NCBI RefSeq assembly: GCF_900182745.1
Contig: NZ_FXTY01000002.1
Location: forward strand, 310,001 to 374,000
Reading direction: 5' to 3'
From: Shimia sagamensis
GTDB taxonomy: Bacteria; Pseudomonadota; Alphaproteobacteria; Rhodobacterales; Rhodobacteraceae
DNA: 64,000 nucleotides
The notes under the pieces: generated by a model
What the model saw: the letters and a program-made list of their open reading frames with translations, nothing else
Told to the model about the DNA's origin: nothing
Databases searched by the model: none
In this document: one piece after another, positions 8,767-17,900 of the stretch
Layout: every line of letters starts with the position of its first letter
How positions within the stretch are numbered: position 1 is the stretch's first letter
Made by a program: the position numbers and the translations under genes

Positions 8767-9926
8767 TGGCAGAGACACACGACGCGTTTCTGGTCCTGAA
8801 CGCCGGATCTTCCTCAATCAAATACGCCGTTTATGGCGCTGATCTAAAACAGATATTGCATGGGCAGGTCGACCGCATCGGCCTGGATCCACAATACCAT
8901 GGCGGCGCAAAACACATTGACGTGCCGGTGGCAGACAACGCCACCCACGCCAAAATTCTTGACTGGCTTCTGACCCATATCGCAGGCCTCTCTGACAACC
9001 TGCGCATCATTGGCGCAGGGCACCGTGTCGTGCACGGCGGCCAAGACTTTGCCGCCCCTGCGCGGGTCACCGACGAGGTCATCGCCAAACTGCGCACCCT
9101 CGCCCCACTGGCCCCCGGTCACCAGCCGCACAATCTCGCCGGCATCGAGGCTGTCGCCCGTCGCTGGCCTGACATCCCACAGGTCGCCTGCTTTGACACC
9201 GCCTTCCACCGCACCCAGCCGCGTATTGCGCAGCTCTTCGCCATCCCGCGCAGCTTCTCGGACGACGGTGTGCTGCGCTATGGCTTCCACGGGCTGAGCT
9301 ACCACTACATCTCCACCCAACTGCCGCACCACTTGGACAAACCCAATGGCAAGGTGATTGTCGCTCACCTCGGCAATGGCGCCTCGATGTGTGCGATGCA
9401 AAACATGAAGTCTGTCGCCACCACCATGGGCTACACTGCGCTCGACGGTCTGGTCATGGGCCGCCGTTGTGGCGAGCTTGACCCCGGTGTGATCTTTCAC
9501 ATGCTGCGGGATCGCGGCATGTCCGTGGCCGAGATCGAAGACACACTGGGCACCAAATCCGGCCTCATGGGGGTCTCTGACATCAGCTCCGACATGCGCG
9601 ACCTTTTGGCGTCTGACAGCCCTGCGGCGGCAGAGGCTGTGGACCTGTTTGTCTACCAAGCCTGCAAGAAAATTGGGGCCTTAGCAGCCTCCATGGGCGG
9701 CGTTGGCTCTATTGTGTTCACTGGCGGCATCGGCGAAAACTCCGCCGCCATCCGCGCGCGTATCTTACAAGGCTGTGCTTGGCTTGGCGCGGACATCGAC
9801 GACACCGCCAACACCGCTGGCAAATCGCGTATCACCACGGCTGACAGCCGCCTGTCTGCCTTTGTCATTCCCACCGACGAAGAAGGCATCATCGCGGGCG
9901 AAACCCAACGCCTGGTCGCGGGTTAG
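8766..9926 (+). CDS. ackA: Acetate kinase
   Basis: A 386-residue ASKHA-fold kinase that makes ATP and acetate from acetyl phosphate, or the reverse. The N-terminal VLNAGSSSIKYAVYG is the acetokinase signature, GFHGLSYHYI and HLGNGASM the phosphate-binding region, and FTGGIGENSA the adenosine motif. The ATG overlaps the stop of the phosphotransacetylase, so both enzymes are made in step. In marine roseobacters this pair often handles acetyl phosphate from sulfonate or overflow metabolism, but no sulfoacetaldehyde acetyltransferase gene is seen in this window. Confidence 0.93.
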   Translation: MAETHDAFLVLNAGSSSIKYAVYGADLKQILHGQVDRIGLDPQYHGGAKHIDVPVADNATHAKILDWLLTHIAGLSDNLRIIGAGHRVVHGGQDFAAPARVTDEVIAKLRTLAPLAPGHQPHNLAGIEAVARRWPDIPQVACFDTAFHRTQPRIAQLFAIPRSFSDDGVLRYGFHGLSYHYISTQLPHHLDKPNGKVIVAHLGNGASMCAMQNMKSVATTMGYTALDGLVMGRRCGELDPGVIFHMLRDRGMSVAEIEDTLGTKSGLMGVSDISSDMRDLLASDSPAAAEAVDLFVYQACKKIGALAASMGGVGSIVFTGGIGENSAAIRARILQGCAWLGADIDDTANTAGKSRITTADSRLSAFVIPTDEEGIIAGETQRLVAG

Positions 9927-9962
9927 TTCAACGCCCGTCGCGCCAGCGGCGGGCACGCGTCC

Positions 9963-9980
9963 GCCCGCCCCATGGCGGGC
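9963..9980. other. GC-rich hairpin after ackA
   Basis: A perfect 7-bp GC stem (9963-9969 with 9974-9980) with a 4-nt loop. There is no T-run, so it could be a transcript-stabilising or weak terminator structure between ackA and the co-directional marC. Confidence 0.4.
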
Positions 9981-10077
9981 GCGTTCCGCACCCACCCGGG
10001 CGAACGCTCAACGCCAGATTGGACCGCCCGGAAACTCCCCTAATGACATCCCCGCCAATCCGCCCTAGCCTGCCCCC

Positions 10078-10710
10078 ATGGATTTATTTGAACGTTTTGT
10101 CACCCTCTGGGTTGTGATCGACCCGATTGGCACCATTCCCGTCTTTATCGCTGTCACCGCAGCCATGACCGCACCGGAACGCCGCAAAACGGCGCTCATG
10201 GCCGCCGCTGTCTCCGCCGGTGTACTGCTTTTCTTCTTGGTCTTTGGCCAACTGCTGATCGACGGCCTTGGCATCAGCCTGCTGTCCTTCCAAATTGCAG
10301 GCGGCGTTGTGTTGTTCCTCTTTGCGCTCACCATGATCTTTGGTGAAAGCAAACCGGAAAGCGACAAACACGCCGCGGATGCAGATGCCGATCTGGACGA
10401 AAAACCCTCGCCCGCCGTCTTCCCCCTTGCGGTGCCGTCTTTGGCCAGCCCCGGCGCGATGCTGGCGATTGTTCTTTTGACCGACAACAACACCGTCGCC
10501 ATCCCCGATCAGCTCCTCACCGGCGCCGTCATGCTGGTGGTCTTGCTGTGTGCCTATCTCTGCATGCTGGCTGCGGGCCCAATCATCCGCCTGATTGGCA
10601 ACTCCGGCGCCGCGATTGTCAGCCGCGTCATGGGCATGATCCTCGCCTCCGTCGCCGCCGACCTCGTAATCGGCGCCGTGCTTGAGATTGGCAAAACCGG
10701 CTTGGTCTAA
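10078..10710 (+). CDS. MarC-family integral membrane protein
   Basis: A 210-residue protein with about six hydrophobic helices. The start FERFVTLWVVIDPIGTIPVF carries the DPIG motif of the MarC/UPF0056 family, and a second half-repeat includes LASPGAMLAIV with a Pro-Gly in the matching helix. An acidic cytosolic loop (about residues 95-120) separates the halves. The biochemical role of MarC proteins is unsettled despite the name. It starts at an ATG directly ahead of the first helix and is followed at once by a strong terminator. Confidence 0.87.
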   Translation: MDLFERFVTLWVVIDPIGTIPVFIAVTAAMTAPERRKTALMAAAVSAGVLLFFLVFGQLLIDGLGISLLSFQIAGGVVLFLFALTMIFGESKPESDKHAADADADLDEKPSPAVFPLAVPSLASPGAMLAIVLLTDNNTVAIPDQLLTGAVMLVVLLCAYLCMLAAGPIIRLIGNSGAAIVSRVMGMILASVAADLVIGAVLEIGKTGLV

Positions 10711-10713
10711 CAA

Positions 10714-10753
10714 AATCGGCCAGCGCCTCTCCGGACGCTGGCCGATTAACTTT
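10714..10753 (+). terminator. Strong intrinsic terminator after marC
   Basis: A perfect 12-bp stem (10714-10725 with 10736-10747), a 10-nt loop and then a T-run at about 10750-10755. It ends the marC transcript, facing the convergent reductive dehalogenase gene. Confidence 0.88.
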
Positions 10754-10768
10754 TTGCGGTACAGAATA

Positions 10769-10813
10769 CGCACCTCCCCAAAACAGCCGCGAAACAGACG
10801 TCATACCGACGTG
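10769..10813. repeat. Dispersed intergenic element, copy 1 (pairs with 25401-25446)
   Basis: A core of 33 bp at 10780-10812 matches 25413-25445 at 31 positions, and both are preceded by an ACGCACC block. Both copies lie in the same orientation between convergent genes, just past a strong terminator. It contains a GACGTC palindrome. Function is unknown. Confidence 0.7.
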
Positions 10814-10849
10814 CAAATCGTCGATAATCCCATCAGTTAACGCACCGCC

Positions 10850-13800
10850 CTATAGGTCGATTTCGATTACCCCACCGGCTTCTTTTGCCCGGCTCTGACA
10901 AAGGATCACGGCACCCTCGCGCTGCTTGTTGGAGAGCACAAAGTCGCGGTGCTCCACCTCGCCAGACACCAGCCCACATTTGCAGACACCGCAGATCCCG
11001 TCGGCACATTTCACGTCCACATGTACACCGTTCTCCAGCAGTACGTCGGTCGCAATTTTGTCCGCCGGAACAAGCAGTTCACGCCCATCTTTAAGCCGCA
11101 AAGTGAAGTCGAAATTCTCATAGTCCGGCTGTTCCGGAACATTGAAATACTCCAAATGCCGCGCCTCTTCGGGGAAGCCCTGACGTGTGGCGGCATCCAT
11201 CACCCCCTCCATGAACCGATCCGGCCCACAGGTGTAGACATGCCAACCATCCTGATAGCCGCTCAGCACCTGATCTAGGTCCGCCCGCGTTCCCTTATCA
11301 GAGAAGTGGAACTGCACCTTGTCCGCCCAGGGCATCGCTTTGATATCATTGATATATCCTGCGCCATCTTCGCGGCTCGCGGAGTAATGTAACGTAAAAT
11401 CACGCCCCATGTCATGCAGGCGATGGGCAAAGGCAATCATCGGCGTAATGCCAATGCCGCCGCCCATCAGGAAGCTCTTGCTCGCGTCCTCAACCAGCTC
11501 GAAGTGGTTGATTGGTTTGGACACAAACACCTTACGCCCTTCGCGGAAAATCCTGTGCAGGAACGCACTTCCGCCGCGACCTTCGTCTTCACGCAACACA
11601 CCGATCTGGTACTTTGACCGATCTTTAGGATCGCCTGACATGCTGTACTGGCGCAAAAACTCTGGCGCGACCAACACATCCAAATGCCCCCCAGCTGTCC
11701 ATTCCGGCAACGGCGTGCCATCCAAAGTCTGGAATTCGTATTTGGTCACATCCGCCGTCATCGGCTCCACATGCGAAATCTGCACCTGCACCACCGGCGC
11801 ATCCTCTGCATCCGGCACCACATAACGGTCAATGACGCTGTCATCACCAGAGGCCACACGTGCCTTGTACTCATTTGCAGAAACCATTGATTCATATGCC
11901 TGAATCCCTGCTTCTCGGTCCATCGGAAACGGGTATGGCCACGGATGTGGGGCCAGCGCCGCTGGATAGACTGCCAGCGTTTGGTCCTCATATTTCAGGT
12001 CCAAATCTTTCTGCAAATCCCGACGGTTGAGCGGATGTTGCGTTGGCCGATACGCCCCGTCCTCTTCCAGCTCAATATCCCACCACCACTTCTTGGTGTC
12101 GTTCAAGCTGCCATTGCCAACAGCGTCATCCAACTTGGCCAAGGGTTTGGCAAGGCTCGGGAAATTACTTGCGGCCCAACGGAATGGGGCTTCGGCAAAC
12201 AGCCCCTCAAGGTTCCAAGGACAGGTTTTCATACATCGCCCACACATCGACCCGCCCGGTGTGGTGATCCGGTAGGTCGCACATTTTTGACTGTCCGACT
12301 TCCAAATCTCATACCCGTTGAACATCAGCTTCGGACCAGCCGTAATGGCCCCAGAAGGACATTCTCGGGCACATTTGTTGCAGTTCTCACAGAAATTTTG
12401 CAGCCCAAAATCAATTGGTTGGTCGTGATCCATTGGCATATCTGTGGTGACAGCCCCGGATTTCAGACGTGGCCCCAGATACGGGTTCAGGATCACTTCC
12501 CCAATCCGGCTCACCTCACCCAAGCCAGAGAGCAACAACAGCGGCGGTTGAAGCACCTCACCGTCCATCACTGTGTGCGCCTTCGCCTTAAAGCCAAGGT
12601 TGCGAATGTGCTGCGCAATCACGCCGCCCAAAAGCGAAAACCGCAGATACGCCCGCATGGATTGCGCAACGCTGATCCAGTCATCCCCGCTGGCACCCTC
12701 CATGGTTTCATACCCCTGATCAACAATCATGCTGATAGCATTGTCATGGATTGGGTTGATTGGCGTACCGGTGGCATCGTGGCTGTACCACGCCCATTCC
12801 GGACAACGGCTCAAACCGACCGCATCGACACCCAAGAAGTAGGTCGCTGCCTTTAGGTTTGCCGCGTTACGCCCTGAATCTGTTGACTTTTCAACCTCAG
12901 AACTTGCGCCATCTTGAAGCAGAACAAAAGCGCCGAGGGCCCGCCGTTGCGCCATGCTTGGCGCCGCTTTGCGCACGTAGTAGCCACCCTTCGCGGCGTC
13001 TTGCAGCGACTTACCCATGTCACCAAACTGCGCCCGCGCAAACAGGTCCGCCCGCTTGGGCACACGTGCCACATTGGCCTCATCGATGTAAGTTGTCGGT
13101 GCCTTAACCCGTTTCAAACGCTCAAACGGCTGCGCGCCTTTCACGTAGTCGCGATTGCGGAACGGGTCTTGGGTCATCGCGGATTTGGCAAAGCCTTTTC
13201 CCAACCACCAAGCCGGCCCCTGTGTTTTGAACCACGGCTGTTCCGCCATCGGTGCCAACGCGCCGTCATGTGCCAGTTCCATATCGGTGGTGATCACCGC
13301 CAACCCGTACCGTGTGCCCAACCAGGGCGCCACAAGCGTGCCGTCTTCACAGCTCACCAAACCCGCAGACAGCGCCACTTTGCCCAAATCCACATCAGAC
13401 GACGTCGCCGTATGGGCCTTAGCCCCAAAGCCCAACAGCCTGATATAATTGGCAATAACCACGGCACTTTCCGTCGCCCGCAAACAGGCTCGATGATCCT
13501 GCGCGTCCAAAATCCAATCACTGCCCGGTTCACCCCGCTCCGGATCACGATTATGTTCAATCAAAAACACCAGCGCATGTTTGTGATCTTCAATCGAGCT
13601 TGGCGGCATCTCCATGCTGTCTTTCAAATCCGCCATGATCAGGTCGATGCCTGCCGCTAGGGATTTGATCTGTCGCGTCCGCAACGCCTCCGCCAATCGG
13701 TCGATGTCCGGATTGCGCCGTGGCACATCCAGCCGCGCCTCATCCGTCAGCGGCCCCGCACCAACCATCGAGACATCGTTGAAATATCCAAATGATTTCA

Positions 13801-14062
13801 AATGGTTTGCCCGCTCCACAGGATCTGACGGCACCTCGGATTGCACGCCGTTCACCATGCCATCGCGCAGCGCATCCATCATCGCCTGAAACTCACCCAT
13901 GGCATTCACAATGCTCTCGGGTTTCTCAGGACGGTGAAAGCTCATCACAGGGTCATCCGGCACATTGCGCCAGGCAGCAGTGTCCTGCCGCTTTAGTCGT
14001 TCCAATGGGTACGGGCCCAGATGCACCGGCCGCGCCTTGTCGGAAAAAAACTTGATCCCCAT
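10850..14062 (-). CDS. rdhA: Self-sufficient reductive dehalogenase: cobalamin/4Fe-4S dehalogenase fused to FAD/2Fe-2S reductase
   Basis: A 1070-residue fusion. Residues about 1-640 resemble catabolic (non-respiratory) reductive dehalogenases: two 4Fe-4S motifs, Cys558-x2-Cys561-x2-Cys564-x3-Cys568-Pro and Cys594-x12-Cys607-x2-Cys610-x3-Cys614-Pro, and no Tat signal. Residues about 200-275 and 470-550 look like an internal duplication (both contain an LGF..KAHT block), as in the NpRdhA fold with its degenerate N-terminal half. Residues about 755-970 form a ferredoxin-reductase module (RQYSMSG for FAD, GGGIGITP for NAD(P)H); 985-1070 is a 2Fe-2S ferredoxin (Cys1019, 1024, 1027, 1055). It should remove halogen from aromatic substrates using NAD(P)H directly, like BhbA. 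The start at 14062 has an AAGAAGGGA RBS. The substrate is unknown. Confidence 0.88.
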   Translation of the reverse strand: MGIKFFSDKARPVHLGPYPLERLKRQDTAAWRNVPDDPVMSFHRPEKPESIVNAMGEFQAMMDALRDGMVNGVQSEVPSDPVERANHLKSFGYFNDVSMVGAGPLTDEARLDVPRRNPDIDRLAEALRTRQIKSLAAGIDLIMADLKDSMEMPPSSIEDHKHALVFLIEHNRDPERGEPGSDWILDAQDHRACLRATESAVVIANYIRLLGFGAKAHTATSSDVDLGKVALSAGLVSCEDGTLVAPWLGTRYGLAVITTDMELAHDGALAPMAEQPWFKTQGPAWWLGKGFAKSAMTQDPFRNRDYVKGAQPFERLKRVKAPTTYIDEANVARVPKRADLFARAQFGDMGKSLQDAAKGGYYVRKAAPSMAQRRALGAFVLLQDGASSEVEKSTDSGRNAANLKAATYFLGVDAVGLSRCPEWAWYSHDATGTPINPIHDNAISMIVDQGYETMEGASGDDWISVAQSMRAYLRFSLLGGVIAQHIRNLGFKAKAHTVMDGEVLQPPLLLLSGLGEVSRIGEVILNPYLGPRLKSGAVTTDMPMDHDQPIDFGLQNFCENCNKCARECPSGAITAGPKLMFNGYEIWKSDSQKCATYRITTPGGSMCGRCMKTCPWNLEGLFAEAPFRWAASNFPSLAKPLAKLDDAVGNGSLNDTKKWWWDIELEEDGAYRPTQHPLNRRDLQKDLDLKYEDQTLAVYPAALAPHPWPYPFPMDREAGIQAYESMVSANEYKARVASGDDSVIDRYVVPDAEDAPVVQVQISHVEPMTADVTKYEFQTLDGTPLPEWTAGGHLDVLVAPEFLRQYSMSGDPKDRSKYQIGVLREDEGRGGSAFLHRIFREGRKVFVSKPINHFELVEDASKSFLMGGGIGITPMIAFAHRLHDMGRDFTLHYSASREDGAGYINDIKAMPWADKVQFHFSDKGTRADLDQVLSGYQDGWHVYTCGPDRFMEGVMDAATRQGFPEEARHLEYFNVPEQPDYENFDFTLRLKDGRELLVPADKIATDVLLENGVHVDVKCADGICGVCKCGLVSGEVEHRDFVLSNKQREGAVILCQSRAKEAGGVIEIDL

Positions 14063-14126
14063 GGTATCCCTTCTTGCCTGTCCACACGCCATCCCCGGCG
14101 CATTGGTTCTTAACAGGTTCAGTACG

Positions 14127-14825
14127 TCAGCTTTTTGTAACCATCAACGCCAGTTCGACAGGCGAAAGCCCCTCAATTGTTCCGCAAATTGCATCGCCTT
14201 CCACAACCGGACCCACGCCCGAAGGTGTGCCCGTCATCACAATGTCCCCTGGACCCAGATGATAGAATTTCGACAAATGCATCACAATCTCAACCGGCGA
14301 CCAAACCATCTCAGAGAGCTGCCCTTCCTGCCGCACCTCTCCGTTTACTTTCAAAGCAATAGCTTGATCTGCCAATGCGCCGAATTCCGTCGCACGGGTC
14401 ATCTCCGCCAAAACGGCAGACCCTTCCACGTCTTTGCCCAACGACCAAGGTCGCCGATGATCTTTGCCATCCTGCTGCCGGTCGCGCCGCGTCATATCAA
14501 GTGCACAGCCATAGGCAAAAATTGCCGCCGCGGCCTCCGCTTCACTGGCTTCAAACACCTCCGCGCCAATGGCAAAGGCCAATTCCATTTCGTGATGATA
14601 GTTTGACGTGCCCGCCGGATAGGGCAGTTCCGCACCGCTCAACGCCGCATGCGCCACCGACTTGGTGAAATACCACGGTGCCTCGCGGTCCACCTCACCG
14701 CCCATCTCGGCGGCATGCGCCGCATAATTCCGCCCAACACAAAAAATGCGCCGAATGGGATAGGTCGCGGCCTCCCCTTTGACAGGAACTGCAAAAAACT
14801 CTGGTGGGTCAAACAAGTAGCGCAT
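14127..14825 (-). CDS. Fumarylacetoacetate hydrolase family protein, fumarylpyruvate hydrolase-like
   Basis: A 232-residue FAH-fold enzyme. CVGRNYAAHAAEMG, then WYFTKSVAHAA, the metal-ligand motif HHEMELAF, DMTRRDRQQ and SLGKDVEGSA, and the C-terminal GDIVMTGTPSGVG are typical of the fumarylpyruvate/maleylpyruvate branch that ends the gentisate pathway. It lies 64 nt upstream of the reductive dehalogenase on the same strand, so the two are probably one transcript and the pair suggests breakdown of a halogenated aromatic ring. The ring-cleaving dioxygenase is not in this window. The ATG at 14825 has a GGAGGAAGG site; the longer frame to 14885 is not needed. Confidence 0.85.
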   Translation of the reverse strand: MRYLFDPPEFFAVPVKGEAATYPIRRIFCVGRNYAAHAAEMGGEVDREAPWYFTKSVAHAALSGAELPYPAGTSNYHHEMELAFAIGAEVFEASEAEAAAAIFAYGCALDMTRRDRQQDGKDHRRPWSLGKDVEGSAVLAEMTRATEFGALADQAIALKVNGEVRQEGQLSEMVWSPVEIVMHLSKFYHLGPGDIVMTGTPSGVGPVVEGDAICGTIEGLSPVELALMVTKS

Positions 14826-14915
14826 GGTCCTTCCTCCCCAAGCCCCTCGATACACCAAGGAACATGGACATTTTAGCGCTGTCACGCGTCAGAGGAAAGG
14901 CAGCTCACCCAGATA

Positions 14916-17900
14916 TCAGGCAAACAGGAAATTGCGCGGATCAGCCACCTGCGCCAGCGACAACTCGCCTTGCAACAACATTCCCCCGTGGTCCCCGACA
15001 TAAATCACAATGCCTTGCTCCACTTCTGAGATGGTCAGGTCGTCGATCGACGAAATGTCATCGTAGTCCAGTGAAATCACATCTTTGCCAGGCTCAAAAT
15101 CGGTGATGATGTCGCCATCCATCATGTCTTCAAGCTCAAACGCAAAGGTGTCCGCTCCATTGTACCCGGTCATGATATCGCGTCCGTTGCCGCCTTTCAG
15201 CGTGTCATCCCCTTGGCCACCGTTCATGCTGTCGTTGTCATCACCGCCGCGCAGCACGTCATTCCCCTCATTGCCCAAAAGGGTGTCCGCGCCTTGGTTG
15301 CCGGAAATGCTGTCATTGCCTTCACCCGCTTTCAGACTGTCATCTCCCGAATGACCGTAAAGCGCGTCATCGCCTTCGTCACCGTAGAGGTAGTCGTCCT
15401 GCTTGCCGCCTTCGATACGGTCATTGCCCTCACCGCCACGCACGGTGTCGAAGCCGCCGTTGGCGATGATATTGTCATTGCCCGCTAGGCCTTCCACAGA
15501 GTCATTGCCACCCTCGGTGACAATCTCATCATTGCCGGATGTCCCCTCAACCACGCGCCCCTCTTCCGCGGGCGGAGGCGGCGTGTCCCCAAATTCGAAG
15601 ACCAGTTGCACCATCTCGTACGGGTTAAGCGACAGTGTCATGTCCGCATCATCCACCTCGACATCCGTCACAGTGGCCCGCACATCATACTCGTTGAAGT
15701 AATACGGCTCGCCATCAATGATGGTGCTCTCTGCCTGAACATACTCACCGTTGTCGCGATACACCCCATCAGAGCTGTCCGCTGACCGGTCATAGCCAAC
15801 CTTTACACCGTAGGCATTCTCATATCCGGACACCAAGGTCGACAGGTCCAAGTCCAGGTCCACCGCTTCACCCGTCCGCGAAGCCACCTGCACAACAACC
15901 TTGCCATCTTCTTGATACGCTTGAATTTCCATACGGCCGTCATCATTGGAAAAGTTGGTCTCCAACAGCTGCATTCCGACAAGTTCCGAGGACATCACAT
16001 CATAGGTCGCCCCCCGAACCGAGTTCACAACCCAACCGTCTTCATTGAGGATCGGCATATCAGAGCGTGTCCCCGCGAGCATCGATGTGGTGTTGTGCAC
16101 CACAGGCCATCCGTGTGCCGCATCGGCGCCCCAGCTGACCATATACTCCATCATCTCCGGCAGGATACCAGCAGAGCGAATGCCGTTCTGTTCAAGATTG
16201 GTGGTGCGGATGTTCCATTCCGTCACATGCAAATCGAGCTCTTTGTCAAAATTGGCTTCCCAAATGGCATAGTCATTGGGAATAAAGCCCTGCTCGTCGC
16301 CCGCGCCGGTAAACTCGTCATAGTCGCGGCGATAGTAATAGTGTTCCACCACACCGTCGATCGCCTCTCGCGCCTCTTCAGACAAGTGATCAATGATATG
16401 CTGATTGGCATCATCGCGGCGTTCGCCAAACGGGCGATCATCCACTGACGAATGATATTCGCTGCCCTCATTTGGCGTTGCCATCTGCACAATGATACTT
16501 GGCTGATCGTCTTCAGACACGCCAGCCCGTTCCATACCTTCCGCCAAAGCCCGCGCAGCAATATCAGCTTTGGAGCCATAGCTGGTCTCGCCAATGGCCC
16601 AATACTCATTGCCAATCTCAATTGCTTCGATCTGATCGGCGTAATCTGTGACCATGATCTCGGCAAAGCGGGCAATGTCGTCGTATTTGTCCTCATACTC
16701 TTCAACCGTGTACAGCTTTGTTGCGATCACCATGGTGACCTTCACGTCGCTGCCATTGTCATGCGCCGCTATCGCCGCGTCCAAGGCATTGCGCACCTCT
16801 TCGCGCAGCACCATTTCGCCGTCTTCGTTTTCTTCCAGATCAATCACATTGAGCCAGTCAACACCCTCGTTCTCTCCATCCAGAGAGTCGCCCTGCCCAG
16901 CCGGGAAGCGGAAGTTCTGGATTTCCAGCGCCCGCGCGCCTTCAACATAGTTCTCTAGTGGCACCCCCATATCGGTGTTCACACTAAAGACCGTGTTGGC
17001 GCCAAACATTTCCTGCGACACAACCATGCCGGTGCCAGACGAACTTTGTAGTGTCATGGACATCTGCGTCGCATCATTGCCGCTGGTTGGCGCTGCTGTG
17101 GTTGTCGGAGACGGATCGAAATTTCCAATCCACAGAGTGTGGTCACTGATCAAATTGGCGTCAATCCCGTGCATCACCGCCATCACACGGCCATCATACT
17201 CAAGGACCGCGTCGGTACCGTCTTCGTCCTGATAAATCACTAGATTATCGGCCACATCCTCCGCGCTCAAAGGCGTTCCATCTGCCCCCAGCAATGTCAG
17301 GAATTCAACTTCCTGGTTTTCCGTTGAGAACTCGTAGCCATAAATCTCCACTGGTGCCATTCCATCTTCGGTGGGCACATAGATGTCATATGTGTCGCGG
17401 CCTTCCTGCCCGCCAATGAGGTCTCCGGCGTCCGCTGTGAAGTGATCATTGCCTGTGCCACCCAGCGCAATATCTTGCCCCTCAGCACCCGCTACACTGT
17501 CTACGGTGTTGATCACATCGTTGCCTTCACCGCCATCCAGTGTGTCCGCGCCAAGGCCACCAATCAGCGTGTCATTCCCCAGTCCACCGTTCATGTCATC
17601 GTTGCGGACAACGTCCCCCGCGTCCCCGGTCAACAGATCGTTGCCATCCAAACGCCCGGTCAACTCAGGAGAAAAGTTGCCCAACCAATTGGAGTCAGAT
17701 CGGAAATCCTGCGCCTCATAGCCTTCGATGATCGCCACCAGCTGATCATCGTAGAAGACATTTACGCCAGTGCCATCTTCGGTGTCTTCTAGGTGTCCGC
17801 CATTCTCCAAAATATCATAGCTTGGGATCAGATCACCGTTTTCGTCCAGCAGCGAAAGCAAATCTGTCGCCAGTTCTGAACCAGGCGGGTGAAACAGATC

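Noticed and set aside
8763-9926. GTG at 8763 as the acetate kinase start
   Set aside because: The ATG at 8766 directly follows and gives the same coupling with the upstream stop; the extra residue has no support.
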